Source of the DNA: Chamaea fasciata
Taxonomy: Eukaryota > Chordata > Aves > Passeriformes > Sylviidae
Assembly (NCBI GenBank): GCA_029207755.1
Contig: JARCOQ010000003.1
Location: forward strand, 42,986,144 to 43,050,143
Direction: 5' to 3'
Length of the DNA stretch: 64,000 bases
Under the pieces are notes generated by a model that was not told the DNA's origin, did no database searches, and saw nothing but the letters and a program-made list of their open reading frames with translations. This document shows positions 39,541 to 52,700 of the stretch, in pieces. Numbering within the stretch: position 1 is the stretch's first letter; each line of letters starts with the position of its first letter. A program made the translations under genes and the position numbers.

Positions 39541-39902
39541 CTTGGTAGCCAGGTGTCCTCTTAAAACTTTGATTTAAGGCTGTTACTGAGGGGTTTGAAT
39601 TGCACTTTGTTCTGTCTGGGTTCTTCTTGAATGCGCACCTTGCTGTAATGTTCCAGATGGCTGTCGTCTTAACAATAGATAAGAATTAAGGATGGTAATA
39701 GGGGATATTTTATTTAAATCCACATCTTTATCTTTCATTACTTATTCACGTTCTGTTATTCCGTGGTGCTGTATTCAAAACACTCGAGGATTTAACAAGG
39801 GGAAAAATAACCATTTAAATTAGGATATTATATTGACACCTTTACTGATGGTAATTTTTTCAAGCAGTAGTGCAGTATGGAAGAGCTGGAGCTGTTTCAC
39901 AT

Positions 39903-39924
39903 GGAGGAGGAGGAGGAGGAGGAG
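39903..39924. repeat. GGA trinucleotide microsatellite
   Basis: Seven GGA units plus one base, about 360 bp to the right of the CpG island. Purine-only on the + strand, so capable of triplex or G-rich structure. Confidence 0.9.
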
Positions 39925-41284
39925 AAAGCTTCACAAATGCAAAATTTTGTTTGAGTTGCATTTATAGGCTAAGAGCTCATTCTGAAAGAAGACCAACTTA
40001 TATAATGGGGTGGGGAAGTGTTGCAAACAGGCAGGCTGTTCAGTAACTAGAGCTGGTGAGAAGACTTTTGTAAGACATTTTGCTAAGTCTTTAAATTTGT
40101 TAGAGCATCACAGGATGTTTTGCTGAGACTTCTGACTAAAACTTCCTCAAGCAAAGGGTGCAAAACAGGTGGCAAATACGGTGGTCTGGGAAACTGGGTA
40201 TCCATGTGCAAGTCCATGCCTGGCTTGATTCAGAGTGATATTGGATATTGGTTTCTTCAGAATGAATTGGTAGAGAAGTAGAGAGGACACGCTGGGCCTC
40301 TAGTGCTCCTTGCACGAGCACCAGATTTCTTGGGATGGGTGAATCCACCTTCTTACTTGTAAACAGACACTTTGAGAGGACTAACGTTTCTTGAGGTAGT
40401 GACCACACAAGTCTGGGTATTGTCTGACTTAAGTTCAAAATACCAGAATGCTGCTTTGACATTGAATTGTTATCCTTGATCACTGCTGGTGGTGCTGCAA
40501 TGTGTAATGAAGCCAAATCTCAAAATGCCTGCAGTGTAATGAGTGATTGAGCTGTATAAAACACTTTTTAATAGAGAACACATTTCCTCAAATGTCAGTG
40601 CAGTGGGAATAAAAGCGGGTGCATTGACACTGCTGTAGATTTGCTTCGGTGTAGCCACTGTGTGCATAGAATTAGTTTTCTGTCATGATAATTTTTACTG
40701 GCAGAGGTGGAAGTACCGTTTTCCTTTGTTGCTTGTGGGATTTAAGCTAAGAGCCTTTATTTGTTTCATAAAGACTGTGCTTATTTTCAGAATGACAGTC
40801 AAATGCTTCAAGTAATCACTAATGAAAGGCAGGCCCTTCTATGTCTTGATTTCCATATTCAGGATGGATTTGCTTATGTCAGATTTCTGAGTTATTGGTA
40901 GTATAGATAAAATGAATGTTGGTTACTCTCCTTTCAGACAGCTCAGCCTGCAGAGGTATTTTATACATTGGTGGGAATTGCACAAGAGAATTAACACTGT
41001 GTTATAAGCATGACATGAATCATCTCTTCGGCTTGTAACATGGAAGCCAGGATTTAGGTTCATTAGAACAGTGAAATGGAATTGGGGGGATGCTGTAATG
41101 TGTATGTACATTGACTTCAGAGAGTCATGTATAACATTTTTATAATCCATTCAGGTGATGTATGTTGTTAATGATTTTAATAGCCCCTCAAGTGTCTGTC
41201 TCTTGACTACTTACCTTAATACAAATTTTTGATTTTAGCATCTGTATTATAAATGCAATTTCAGTTTTCATGAATGTTACTGCT

Positions 41285-41342
41285 CACCTGTATCTGATAC
41301 TGTATCAACATACTGTGCTGATATAGTGTCAGACCTACTGTG
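41285..41342 (+). ncRNA. Candidate intronic hairpin RNA, pre-miRNA-like
   Basis: Arms TCTGATACTGTATCA (41293-41307) and TGATATAGTGTCAGA (41319-41333) pair over 15 consecutive positions around an 11-nt loop. Thirteen are Watson-Crick and two are G-U wobbles (T41298/G41328 and G41302/T41324) when the + strand is read as RNA; on the minus strand the same two would be A-C mismatches. GTA (41290-41292) pairs with TAC (41336-41338) past a CC bulge, and CAC (41285-41287) with GTG (41340-41342). The total is about 21 pairs in 58 nt. I do not recognise a known miRNA. It may also be a small palindromic repeat. Confidence 0.4.
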
Positions 41343-42196
41343 TTAGTAAGAGTTAATGTATTGTTCACCAGTTTGAACTAGAACTCAGTGGCAGTGTGCT
41401 AGGATGAAAAAAAAATCTGGATCTGTGTCAACAGGGAACCTAAGAATATCAGTAATTTGCCAAACACATAAAATGTCTTGGATAAAACCTTCGTTTTTAT
41501 GCAGTTACTTTCCTGTAGAAAATACAAACAACTGATGGTTGTTGGTAAATCCAGTGCAGTGTTATCTTAGCAAAAACAGCCCATAACAAAAATCCAGATT
41601 CTTTTTACCTAGTTTGCCACTCCCTGAATGTTTTGGAGCTTAGCAAAGTTGCAGGATGTGCATGTGTAGATAAAAGTTTTATCAGATTGATCAAAACATT
41701 TATATAACACCTCTGATCAATGGAGTGAAGACGATGTGAAATATGTTTTAGGGGGAAATATTATTACCTGTAATAATCAATACAAATGTTACAGATGAAT
41801 TATTGTTTCAGAATATGATTTGTTATGTTGAGGTATGCAGCCATTTTCCTTTCAGTGCTAGTGTTGAGCCTTATTTTTTTCACTGTGAACCATATTGAAA
41901 CGTTCTTTTATTTTATATTTTTATGCGTTCACTTTACTAGTTATATTGTATAGAAGATCGGAAAACCTGATGTTGGACTTGCAGTTGGATTACATTGCTC
42001 TTTGGACTTCTCTCTTGTTTTTCTTTGGAGAATACTTGGTATAAGATTAAAAGTGGGAAATTTTAATAAACACAGGTTTCTGAAACTCTTTTGTGCACAG
42101 TTAAAGTGACAACTAAGAAAAGAATGAAAATAATTCACAAAAGTCAGGTCATCATCACCCAACTTACAATGTAAGAGAATTTTAAAATGAAGGGTA

Positions 42197-42224
42197 GGAT
42201 CTAGACCCTATGTGGTCTAGATCC
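42197..42224. repeat. Perfect 11-bp inverted repeat
   Basis: GGATCTAGACC (42197-42207) and GGTCTAGATCC (42214-42224) are perfect reverse complements around the 6-nt spacer CTATGT. Mixed base composition makes an 11-of-11 match less trivial than AT palindromes. Function unknown. Confidence 0.85.
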
Positions 42225-44631
42225 CAAAGCCTTGCAGTCAGCAATTTCTCTTCCTGTGGGTTTGTGTGGCATGTCATGAGTTAAGTCCTTAATGAAAGAA
42301 CTTCTCATAAAGCATTTTTCCTGTTGAGCTTTGAGAACAGTTCTGTTTTGCTCAGTAGTTTATCTGGTTTATGTATGCTCAGACACATTCTTGTCTTCCA
42401 CCTAGAGAAGTTCCTTAGGTGGGAAGAAATTAATTTAAGTGCTTTTCCTTAAAAAGCCATTCTACGTGCACTCATTTGTGCCTGCAGGCACAGAGTTAAT
42501 CTAGCATATCCAAAAGGCCTACCCTGCTTTGCCTCAGTGTCTCCAGCTTACTCTGAGACTGGACAAGGTTAGGAGTGTGAAGCCAAATTTGTGTTGTCAT
42601 GTGTGGCTACTGGGAAGCTTACATCATCATGGAATCATCGCAGAATACATCCACATGCCTGCTTGTGTACATATAAGTAGTTTTGTCTGTTCAGAGTGCA
42701 ATTATTGATGCAGCAATACCATCAGAACTCTTTTGGGTCAGGGTTGTTTTTCAGAACCTAATTTTGCAGTTTTGCCTGTTTCTGCTTTGCCTTTTCCAAG
42801 GGAAGCAGCTGCTTCAGCAGGGACTTCTGTAGGTCTGCCTATGGACCTCTGACATACAGCAAGGTTTCTATCAGGGTCATAGAAACCAAGATTTCTGCGT
42901 TTGTATCTCAGTTTTGGTGGTTATGCTGTGAGCACAATTGAAAAAATTTGTGAAAATCAGTTCAGGAAAAAAAATCAGACCTCAGTTGCAGTAAGACTCC
43001 CTAAAACACTTAGCCATAGATTTGTATGGAGGTTATGGGAGCTACTAGAGTCAGGGTGAAATGAGGAGTAAGAACGAGATGGAAATGTTAGAGGGTGGTA
43101 CAAAAAGAGGTTGGCAGTCTTTTGAAAACCCTTGGTAAGGAAGCTACTGTGTTAAAGTCCCCATTTTCAACTGGAGTGATTCCTCAGCACCGTGGTGCAA
43201 AGCAAAGTTCACGTGGGAGCTGATGTGAAGACAGCAGTCTTTCATAGTCTGTCCAAGGGGATAGTTTTGTGTAAAGTTTTATGAAGGTCATTCCCGTTGA
43301 AATTTTAAGTAAGCTTTCATAATGAGGCTGGCGTGATAGCTCGGAACTTGGAAGGGCTAAATTGTGAACAGAGGATCTCTAGGGTTGTCAAAGCAGAAGT
43401 GTTACTGGGGGTGTGGTAGGCATTCTCTGAGGCTTGGTGGGGTTTCCCTTTGTCTATGAATTCTCTTCTAGTTTTTGTGTGAACATGTACATACTGGGAG
43501 CAGAAAAGATCTTTTTTTCATCCTGCTGGTCACTGCATCCTTCTGCCCCGAGTTCAGGTAGAATGCAGCTCTTGCCATGTTCGTTTTCAGACAGTTCTTG
43601 TGTGGTGGGCGCTGGGTTGCGCTTTGAGCTCCAAACCAGAGATCCCTGAACAATGTTCAATTTCCTTGTTTAGTTCTAAAAAGTCAGGAATTGAAAGCAA
43701 AAGAATAATATTGCCCTTCTTAGGAATAGCTTTTCAATTTTATTTTGACTCTGGTACATAAGACCTTGCACGGTTGCTGTGACTTCTCTTTTCCTTCACC
43801 TGTCTTCTCTCTCTGCATGTTTCTTGTCCCTTCTTTCCCTTGATAATGAACTTATTCAGACACTGATGCTGTTCTTTGGATATTTACCTGATTTCTAAAG
43901 AAAGAAACAAAAAAACCCCATGGGACTTTGAAAGGATAGGCTTTCCAATGTAATCCAAATTTTGGATTTGTTTGAGATTTGTTGAGCTACACCCTTACTT
44001 GTCACTGTAGTAGCAGGATGCTGGAAGTGGTGTGGACAAATACAAAATCACTTGAGATGATAAAAACTCTCCTTCTTTATTTAGAGCTTGTTTCTCACCA
44101 CTCTTACAAAATCTGTCATTGTGTTTGGTTTTGCCCCTAAGTTTTAGGAGTTGCAAAGCATGTCTGCTTGCAAGTGCTACTTGACAGCTGAGGGGGTGAA
44201 GCTGGAAGCAGCCTATCTTGGGGTACAGCCGTGTGTCTTGAGAGTCTCTCTTCACTTAGCTTCTCCAGTGGAGTAAGTTATTCTAAGTGCTCAAGTCCTG
44301 TTGACTTTGGCTGGAATTTAGGCTGATTAATGACAATAACTGTATCTCTCTGGACAGTTTTTAAAAAATATTGGATCATTTATTGTTTAATTAAAAGTGT
44401 GGAAAATAGTATTTTTCTGTCTCATTAAAGTGTTGCAATGATTTTTTTAAAAAAGCATACTTCTCATACCACATGAAAATTTATCAGGAAAAATAAATTT
44501 CTATGAACAGAGAAAGTTATTTATTCTAAGTTATTTATCTAAACCTGGGAGTCATTTGATTTGTTTACTAAAGATTGAAAAACTGAGCCAGATAAATTAA
44601 TTTTCTGAATATGTATTTTAAATTCTTCTAG

Positions 44632-44693
44632 CTAATTTATCCTTGGAAAGAGAAGCTGCATTGCAACTGTTTCTGAAACTGGCAACTCTGTAA
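44632..44693 (+). other. DISC1: Possible alternative terminal exon of DISC1 (speculative)
   Basis: After an acceptor-like AATTCTTCTAG (44621-44631) there is an open frame in exactly the phase left by exon 9. The first two bases CT complete the split codon as GCT, and 19 further codons (NLSLEREAALQLFLKLATL) follow before TAA at 44691-44693. The peptide is leucine-rich and amphipathic, as a continuation of the coiled coil would be. Human DISC1 has a short isoform ending in novel residues soon after exon 9, so such an exon is conceivable. However, the pyrimidine tract is weak, the distance from exon 9 is 21 kb, and I identified no specific polyadenylation site for it. Chance is quite possible. 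Confidence 0.2.
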
Positions 44694-46682
44694 ATGCACA
44701 CACCATTTGAAGGCTGTGGCAAATGAGGTGGGAGTGTTCATCTCCCTCACTGTACTACTTAATGTAAATTACTTTCCTGAATATCCATTTTGTGTACAGG
44801 GAGTAAGCAGTACACAACAGATGCTTCATACGCTTAACTGAGAGCATTTGTAAAACAAAGCATCTCTGTAAAACCTGTCTCATCCTAGGATATCAATATT
44901 TCTTTCAGTGCTGGCATTGCTTCTTAGAAGAAAGTTCATCTAAGAGCAACACAGGCAGCATCTCTGCATAAAAGCAAACATTAAGGATGGTGGAGGTAAA
45001 GTTGTTAGGGGGTATGTGATTCCAAGCTGGAGTTTATAATCATGAGTCTTTAATATCTTACTATGTGTGTGCAGTATCAGATATTAAAAGGAAGAGTTTG
45101 TCAGAGGAGTGTCCAGGTGTGCCATGCAGGCTGCCAGCAGTAACTTGCTCCCACTGATCTTATAAATAATCTGTGACTTGTTATGTTTTAATTCAGAACA
45201 CCTTAAAGGGCAGTATGTCATTATATAACCATGTATGTCCCTGTATGCTCTTTCAAAAATTAACTTTGGCAGATACTAAAATGGTGAGCAGACTTGTTGG
45301 CTCCTCACACGGGTTCTACAAGAGTTTAGAATGAGCCAAAATAATGTCAATAAATAGTATGAGCTGTGGATGAAACATTTGCATGGAAACAGAGAAGTAG
45401 ACTGAAATGGGTTCTTTTAAATATACCCCTAGTGATGAATTGTTATTTGAGAAGTGTTGCCTGACTATCCTTTTAAAGATGGTATCAGGAATACAAATTG
45501 TATATGTCTTTAAAATGTTCCGCATTTTAGTCTAAACTTTAGACTGAATTTTAGTCTCAATATTTATTTTCTTCCATTTCTCAATAATTTGTGTCCTCTT
45601 TGTCAGTTCTTCCTGCCATTTTCTGTGCTTGTTCAAATGATTTTTTTTTTGAGTGTTCTGAGGCATTTTCTGTGTTTGTAAAGTTCTTTTTCCTGAGAGA
45701 AGTAGGAGTTATTCTGTTGGAATGTACATGAAAACTCCTGTTACCTATGTAAGGGTTTATCCCTTGAAAATAATACTACACAGTGTGTGTGCTAGCTCTG
45801 ACTTCTTCCCTCCCTTGGAACTGGCTGTTATTTGTTGAGCACTGTCAACACACTCGACGCTGTGTGATAAAAAGAAAGAGGAGAATGGGATTTCTGCCCC
45901 AAAGGGCTTGCAGTCTGTTAGATGCACAAAACAGATTAGATAATGCTAAATATGTCACCGGTCAGATGCACAGATTAGTCTGAAAATGCCAAAGATCTTT
46001 TTAATATAACTTCCTCCTTTGATGGATGTAGTCTGTGTTTTAATGAAAGTATAAAAATATTCTTGTCTTCCCTGAAGACTTTACAAAAAGCTACATCTGA
46101 ACAACTGACAGGTAGGATCTATCATGCCAAGCTTAAGCTTATTGCTAAGCCAACATATCTGATAAAGATGGTTTGCCTACTGGCAAAGAATTAATTGGAT
46201 TTCATACTTTGAGTCCTTTCTTTTGCTTCATCATTATTATCATGGAGTTACAGGAGGTAGAGATATAAAAGACCTATTAAGCCATCCAAGCAATAGGCTT
46301 CTCAAAGCCTGCCTGTGATTACCCTTTTTTTTTTTCTTAATTTCATCTTTTTATTCGTAATTGTATCTGTTTTTTCCATCCTGAGTAATTCATTTTCCTT
46401 ATTGCCGTACATATCCTTCATATCCTTTCTTCAAATATTTACAGGTTGTTACTATGTTCCCCGGAAAGTTGTTCCTTAGTCAACCTTTATGCAGTTAACT
46501 TTTAATATCTTGATGTAATAACACTCTTCAATCTCCACTTATCATTTTTGTTGCTCCACTAATAACTCTGTCTAATGTGTTATCTTTCTGCTAATGAGAT
46601 GTCCGGAGCTGAATGTAATAATCTGTACGTGCTACTGCAGGAGTTCTGCCATGGGGGACTTGCAGCTCTCTACTGCAGGAAG

Positions 46683-46780
46683 CCACAGAACTGTTTGGGT
46701 TAGAAAAGCCTTTAGGATTCAGCCACTAACTTCGCACTGGTAAGTCTACCACTAAACCATGTGCATCTGCAAATGTGGAC
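46683..46780 (-). mobile_element. Old CR1 LINE 3'-end fragment
   Basis: On the + strand CCACAGAACTGTTTGGGTTA, then AAAAGCCTTT, and later AAGTCTACCACTAAACCATG follow the reverse complement of the CR1 3' untranslated region as I know it from birds (CACAGAAT..TTTGGGTTGG, then AAGTCCACCACTAAACCATG). The element thus lies on the minus strand, truncated to about 100 bp, with many substitutions. Confidence 0.75.
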
Positions 46781-49700
46781 AAAACCCCTTGGGCTTTGTT
46801 GTGCTATGTCATATAGCAAACAGGAGTCCGATTGATTCAGATGACAATGGCTCTGTATGATTCCAGGTGATAAAGCAACATTATATGTGTCTTCCATGCA
46901 AGCGTGAATGGGAATTTCTAGATTTTTATCTCTGCAGGAATGAACTATATTCATCAAAAAGATTTGTTTCTTTTATCCCCTCTTTATAATGTAGGCAATT
47001 AAAAGCAGAACAGACAAGTGAGGTTAAAATAACACGGAGGCAATTGGCAGTGCCCTGCTGCTGAGCTCTCCTTTGAACATCTGCTGGCACCCTCAGGGGA
47101 ATATGGTTGGGATAGGAGTGATTTCTGCTGACTCATGATGGTTTATTAACACCAAATTGAATATATTGGCAGTGTAGGTGTCCCAGGGGGGCAGCTAGAA
47201 GAACCAGCGCTCTGCAGATGTGCTTTATTTGCCCGTGATTCAAAAATAAATCCTCGCACTGGGAAGGGTAGGGGGCTGGAATCAGGATGTGAATGATAAA
47301 GGAAGAGTGCTCCTGCAGTAAACCCTCATTATTTCAAGGTGCATTGAGGGATTTTCATCTGTGATTCATATCCTCTGTGTAGCAGAAGATACAAGAGCAA
47401 AGAGTGATAGGGGGCAGGGAGAAGCAGCCAGGGAGAAGAAGTGCAGCTTGTCCTGGTGGTGTGCTCAGGGCCAGTGCCCCACACAGCACACCACCACATC
47501 CATCTGCAGATCCCGGCATCTGGATAAAGACCCCCAGCAAATACATTGGCATGGGTTTAGAACCAAAGGTGGAAACAAATGGTCTGAAACTGGGTTTGAT
47601 ACTATTATGAAACGGCAAAGAGCTAAGCTTGCTGTGATGCGTTAAATGCATTTTTCTTATTTAGCTGCTTGTGTACAGAATGGAGCTATGTGAAGTTAAA
47701 ATTTTAACAGGAAATTGCAGCCACTGATCTGAAGGGATCCCAGTTTGAAACTGAGGTTTTGACATCATGGTGTTGTTCTTGTCTCTGCTGCAGGAGCTGT
47801 GACACCATTTTCTGTTTCAGTTTCTGAATTAGTTTAGTGACTAGTTTATTGAGCACTGAAGAAATGAGTTAAATACTGAGAGAAACCTGTTTCTCCTCTT
47901 CCAATCTGCAAATATAAGCTGTGTTTCAACAAATACATCTGTCACAGTTACAATCTTGGAGCAATTTGGGACCTAGAACTGATTGTGTCCACTTCCTCAT
48001 TTGAGGATGATCAATGTTTCCTTTTGATCAATTTAAAATATAAATTTGGATAAACTTAACTTCCTTCATATGTACACAAGTCATGAAAAAATAATTTAGT
48101 TAGTGAATTTGATACCATTTTTTAGTGTTCTTTGTTTGCCTTTTAAGAAGATCCCACTGTCATTCAAGCTGAGCTTGGTGTAAATATATTAACATCACAA
48201 TAGAAACACAGCTTACTATTTTAATAAAAAAAACATGAAGGTAATACAAAGGTACAACTCTGGTAGGTCACAACTGTTTTAAATGGTGTTTCTGTGTTGT
48301 ACTCTTAGAACATACAGTATATATTTTGACATACAGCATGACTTGGTTGTGGATGAACCTGTTTTGATGATTGCTATGCAAAGAGAACCGTGTCTTTTGA
48401 AGATAAGCTAAAAAATAGAAATGTGGATTAAGACTGGTTTAAGCTCAGGCTGTGTTTAAAATACAATACTGTTCCAGAGAAAAAAATGACAACTTTGCTT
48501 GCTCCCCACTTTTGTATCTTTGGCTCCTGCATCCTGTGCAAGGCTTGGGGTTCTTTCAGGATAAATTTTTCTTGTACTGTTCACTTCAGCCGAATCAATG
48601 TTGGTGGAGAGTATCTGCATGTTCCCTGAACTGGCGAGCTATGGCTCTTGTTAGCACTGCTTTGGGAAATTTGAACCCAGTATCTGGGATGGTTTTCTTC
48701 AGTGTTTATTCCTCTCCCTCAAGTACCTAGTTGGAGGCAGACCCTGTTTTTATGCCGGAGGCGTGGTGTGATGCTCCCATTGTTTCATTTTACCGTAATT
48801 TAGAGCAAGCCTGATGTTCTGATAATATGAAAGGGAATTAAGCCTCCTAGATGTACCTAGTTCTCATTTTTCTTGTAGGTGATCACCAGTGAGTAGGTGT
48901 GTATTGTTCCCAGCCTTCTGACATGCAGAAAACAACAGAGAGGAGCAAAGGGCAAACTCACTTGCCTCATTGCAGTCTAATTTTTCAATTTATTCCTTAA
49001 TTTTTCTGTAAGCCTTACACATACGGAATACAGAAGCAATGTGTTGAAGCAACAGATGCAAAAATTTCAGCCTTGAACTACAAAGCACCCTGTGGACTTT
49101 ATTCAGTGTATCTTACTGGGGGATGCACTGATACATGCTAAGGGAAAAGGAATCTGATTTAAATTAACTGAAGAAGAATGAATACTTTTCAAGCAGACTA
49201 GCATTATTCTTCGAAGTTTCTGAAGGGCTTTTAAAAGCACAAATTAATTAGTCTCCCGCCCTTCTGAGATAAAGCTCCTTTTACATAGGGTTGAGGCCAG
49301 GAGAGGCTGTTACATTATTTAGTCTGACTTTGCCCTTTGTGTATGCCAGGGAAATGCTTTCTTAATGTCTTTCACAGACAACCTAATGTGACTTTTCCTA
49401 CTGGTCTTTAGTAAGTTATTGAGGTCTTGAACTGAACGAACTGGGTGCTGCAAGGCAGGTATCTGTCTTCCAGGTGCTAAACCTTGCCGTGCATGGTACA
49501 ACACATTGTACAGGCATCCTGTACAGTGCTTTGTGGGAATTAGTGCCTTGGGTGGGATCTGCAGCAGCTGCTTAGAGCATCAGAAAGGCTAAAGAGAGAG
49601 AGGAGTCCTCAGCCTCGAGTTTCTACAGAGCTTAGGTATTTTGCTCAGACTTTCAGGGAAGTGTTTCTTTCCATTTGAGTCCGTAGACTGTTGCACTCTG

Positions 49701-52700
49701 CTGAAGACAGGACAGAGTATAGGCAGTATTTAATTTCTTTTATCACCTGGAAGGATAAAGACTGACAAATTTTGCTTTTATGCAGAATATCCAGGCTGCC
49801 AGGGAAAAAAGGAGACGCTAGGTTTACTGCCAGTCCTCTTTGTCTCTAACCAAGAGGATACATAATAGTATTTCCTGGTGATCTCATGCTCCCTAATGAG
49901 CAATGGAATATTTTAACTACACTGATACCTGAGACAGATGTTGAGAATTGTGTTGTTGCCAAAGCAGGGATACTAAACCTATGAGGCTTTTGGTGGAACT
50001 TGAAGATTAGTTAACTCAGAGGCATATTGAGTGGTTGAGACAACCATCAAATTACTCGAATAATTATAGCATCACTTTTCTGGGAACTGATACTTCAGAA
50101 ATTTTCCAAGTTGGAGAGTTTGTTAGCATTGTATTAGAAATCAGCATCTAATTGGTTTTTTACCCTTTTTCTTTATTATTGTGCCATTCTAATTGTCACA
50201 TAATGATTTTTTAGCATTCCAGAAGATGCAAAGTGTTCAATTCTTTTATTTTTGAGGACTTAAATGAGATTTGTGGCAAACTGGATTTTATGATTCTATT
50301 GAAGTTTACAAACCCCTGCTGCTTATTCCCTTGGTGAATTCCAGTCTGTGATAGTGAAGAGTGGTGTGGTGGACATATCAATACCATTATAAGTGAAGAA
50401 TGGTGACTACAGAAAGCGAATGACCAATTACAGTCAGTTAATTCTGCAGAAAATTAAAAGGACTTGCAAAAATCACATCTTATAAAGTTGCTGTTGTGAT
50501 CTGCAGGAGCCTGTTTCTAAACAGATCAAGCTTCCTTTTAACATGTAACATTAGACTTAAGTGTTTATGGAAGAGGAATTCACATTTGATTTTTTTTTTC
50601 CCCGCCATGGTTTTACCTCCTAATGATAACTTGAAGGCTTGTGCCACTAGTTTCAGCTACTCAGTATATGGCTTAGGGGACTCTGTTCAGATCAATCACT
50701 TCTGAAGAGAATGTCCTGGAAAGCTCAATGAAATCTTTGTTTCATGTCTGCTAGGTCTTTAACTCATAGGTAGGCAATCAAGTGGCTTCTAATATGTTGG
50801 TGACTGCTTTGCTATCACTTCAAAATGGATGTGTCAATTATCTCCTCGTGCTGTACATTTAATGGTTAGATCAGCCTCTGCACTGCAATTTTAGTTTGTT
50901 TTTACTGTACTCTTTTTAGTCGTTGCTCTGGATGGTGTATTTCCAATGAAGTCACTTTATTGAATCTCTTTCGCAAAATTAGAGGAGGAGAAGATTAGAA
51001 TGGAATTGTTAATACAGAAACATGCTTCACTGAGTTGCTGAGGGAACTACTTTTGAAATGCTTCTTGCTGCAAGGTGTATGGATACAAATATATTGATCA
51101 TGTATCAAGCAATTTTTTGCCGACCATCCACATTTTTTCTGTTAGAGAAAAAAGAGTACTGTCTCTTTGTGTATATCTATAAATCAGCTTTCTTCTTGAA
51201 TACTTTATTTTCAGCCTTAATTCTGTCACTCTTGAGGTGGTAGAGGTTTTTTTTTTGCATTCATCTCATTGCACAGCTTAGTGTGGATTTGTTTTGAGTT
51301 ATTCCTCCAGTGGGCAAGTACAGATCACTTCTTCCAAAAAGCACTGATTGAATTATCCTTCTTTCCTCCCTCTTCCTTTTCCCCCCAGACTTCAGCATGT
51401 TTTCATACTTGAAAACCAGCCTTGCTGTGAAATTTTGCAGAAGTTCATTATGTAAACTCCAAGCCTGGGTTGCTGCCGGTGTTCTGCAGTGAACATGCAT
51501 TGGTTGCTTTATTCTGTCTCAGTTTCTTGTGGTAATGGTTTCTGGTACCTTTTGTGATATCATCTTCATCTATCTGGAACAACAAAAGGGGCAATAACCG
51601 ATGAAGATGTTATGAAGATTTCAACTGAGTAAATGCGAAGTCCATCACTGTGTTTATCTGTTTGGGTAACAGTGAAGAGAAGAATAGTAAAATTACTTTA
51701 TTTATTTATTTATAATATTTTTTCAGTTTCCCTTACTTTTAAGAGTAAAATTCCGTGCTCCTGTCCTGGGAATCTGGGAAATGTCTGTGTGCAGCTACAA
51801 TGTGAAGACTTCGCATGCATTTGGTTATATTGATTAGTTCAGCAGAATTCATGACTACAGCAGTAACCTATTGTTCATGGTTTTTTTGTTCATTACTGCA
51901 AATTCTGCCTAGCTAAAGTGCCCTTCATTTTTAAAGACTCTCTCAAGTCACCAGTTCTAATGTGAACATTTGTTTGTATCACCCACTCTTTATTTAACTA
52001 TTACTGTGTGCAATAATCTAATAGTCAGTAATAACCTAAGAAATAGTGAAACTTGGAGCTTCTCCAGTGTTAACAGCATCAAAGCACCCAAATTATAACT
52101 TTTTATACCTTTTAGATGTCTTTGCAGTTTAATTTTGTGCTTAAATATCTCAGAGGTTCTTCTTTTTTGTTCAGACTAGTACATATTTATTGCCTCTTTA
52201 AATCAGGGCATGATATTCTGGTATTACCTTTCATACTGTCAGTCTTGTGTCCTGGTTGCTTCCCTCCCTTCAACATCTGTGCCCCTGAGAGAAGCAACTA
52301 CTACAGCTGCTTCTCTTTCAAGTTCCCTGCCCTCTTGTCCTTACCCTCAGTTGCCTTACTCTCTTCTGAACTTTTCCATGTCCCACTAAAAAATAGTCTG
52401 ACACTCCAGTCTCTGTAAAGAATAGTTAACTTCTGCTTGTTTCTCTTAATATTTTTCAATAAAATCTGTGAGGAGACTGGGAATTAGTTTGAAGATGACG
52501 CAGGCTGTTTTTTCAAATAAGGATTTTTTTTTCTAATTTTAATAACTGCCCACAACAGTGACTATAATCTAAACAATGATTAATAACAAATTAAGCATGA
52601 AAGAATCATGTGCACCAGTACAAATACTTTGTGATGAATATAATGTTTGTGTTGAAGCATTATCGCCAGTTCATGGTAATGATTAAATTTCAAAGTATCT

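Noticed and set aside
39307..39548. Open frames on both strands across the CpG island as protein genes
   Set aside because: GC-rich sequence lacks stop codons; both products are Pro/Arg/Ala-rich without domains. The island itself is kept as a feature.
46129..46140. 12-bp palindrome AAGCTTAAGCTT
   Set aside because: A tandem of a 6-bp palindrome, expected by chance at this scale; no other signal around it.
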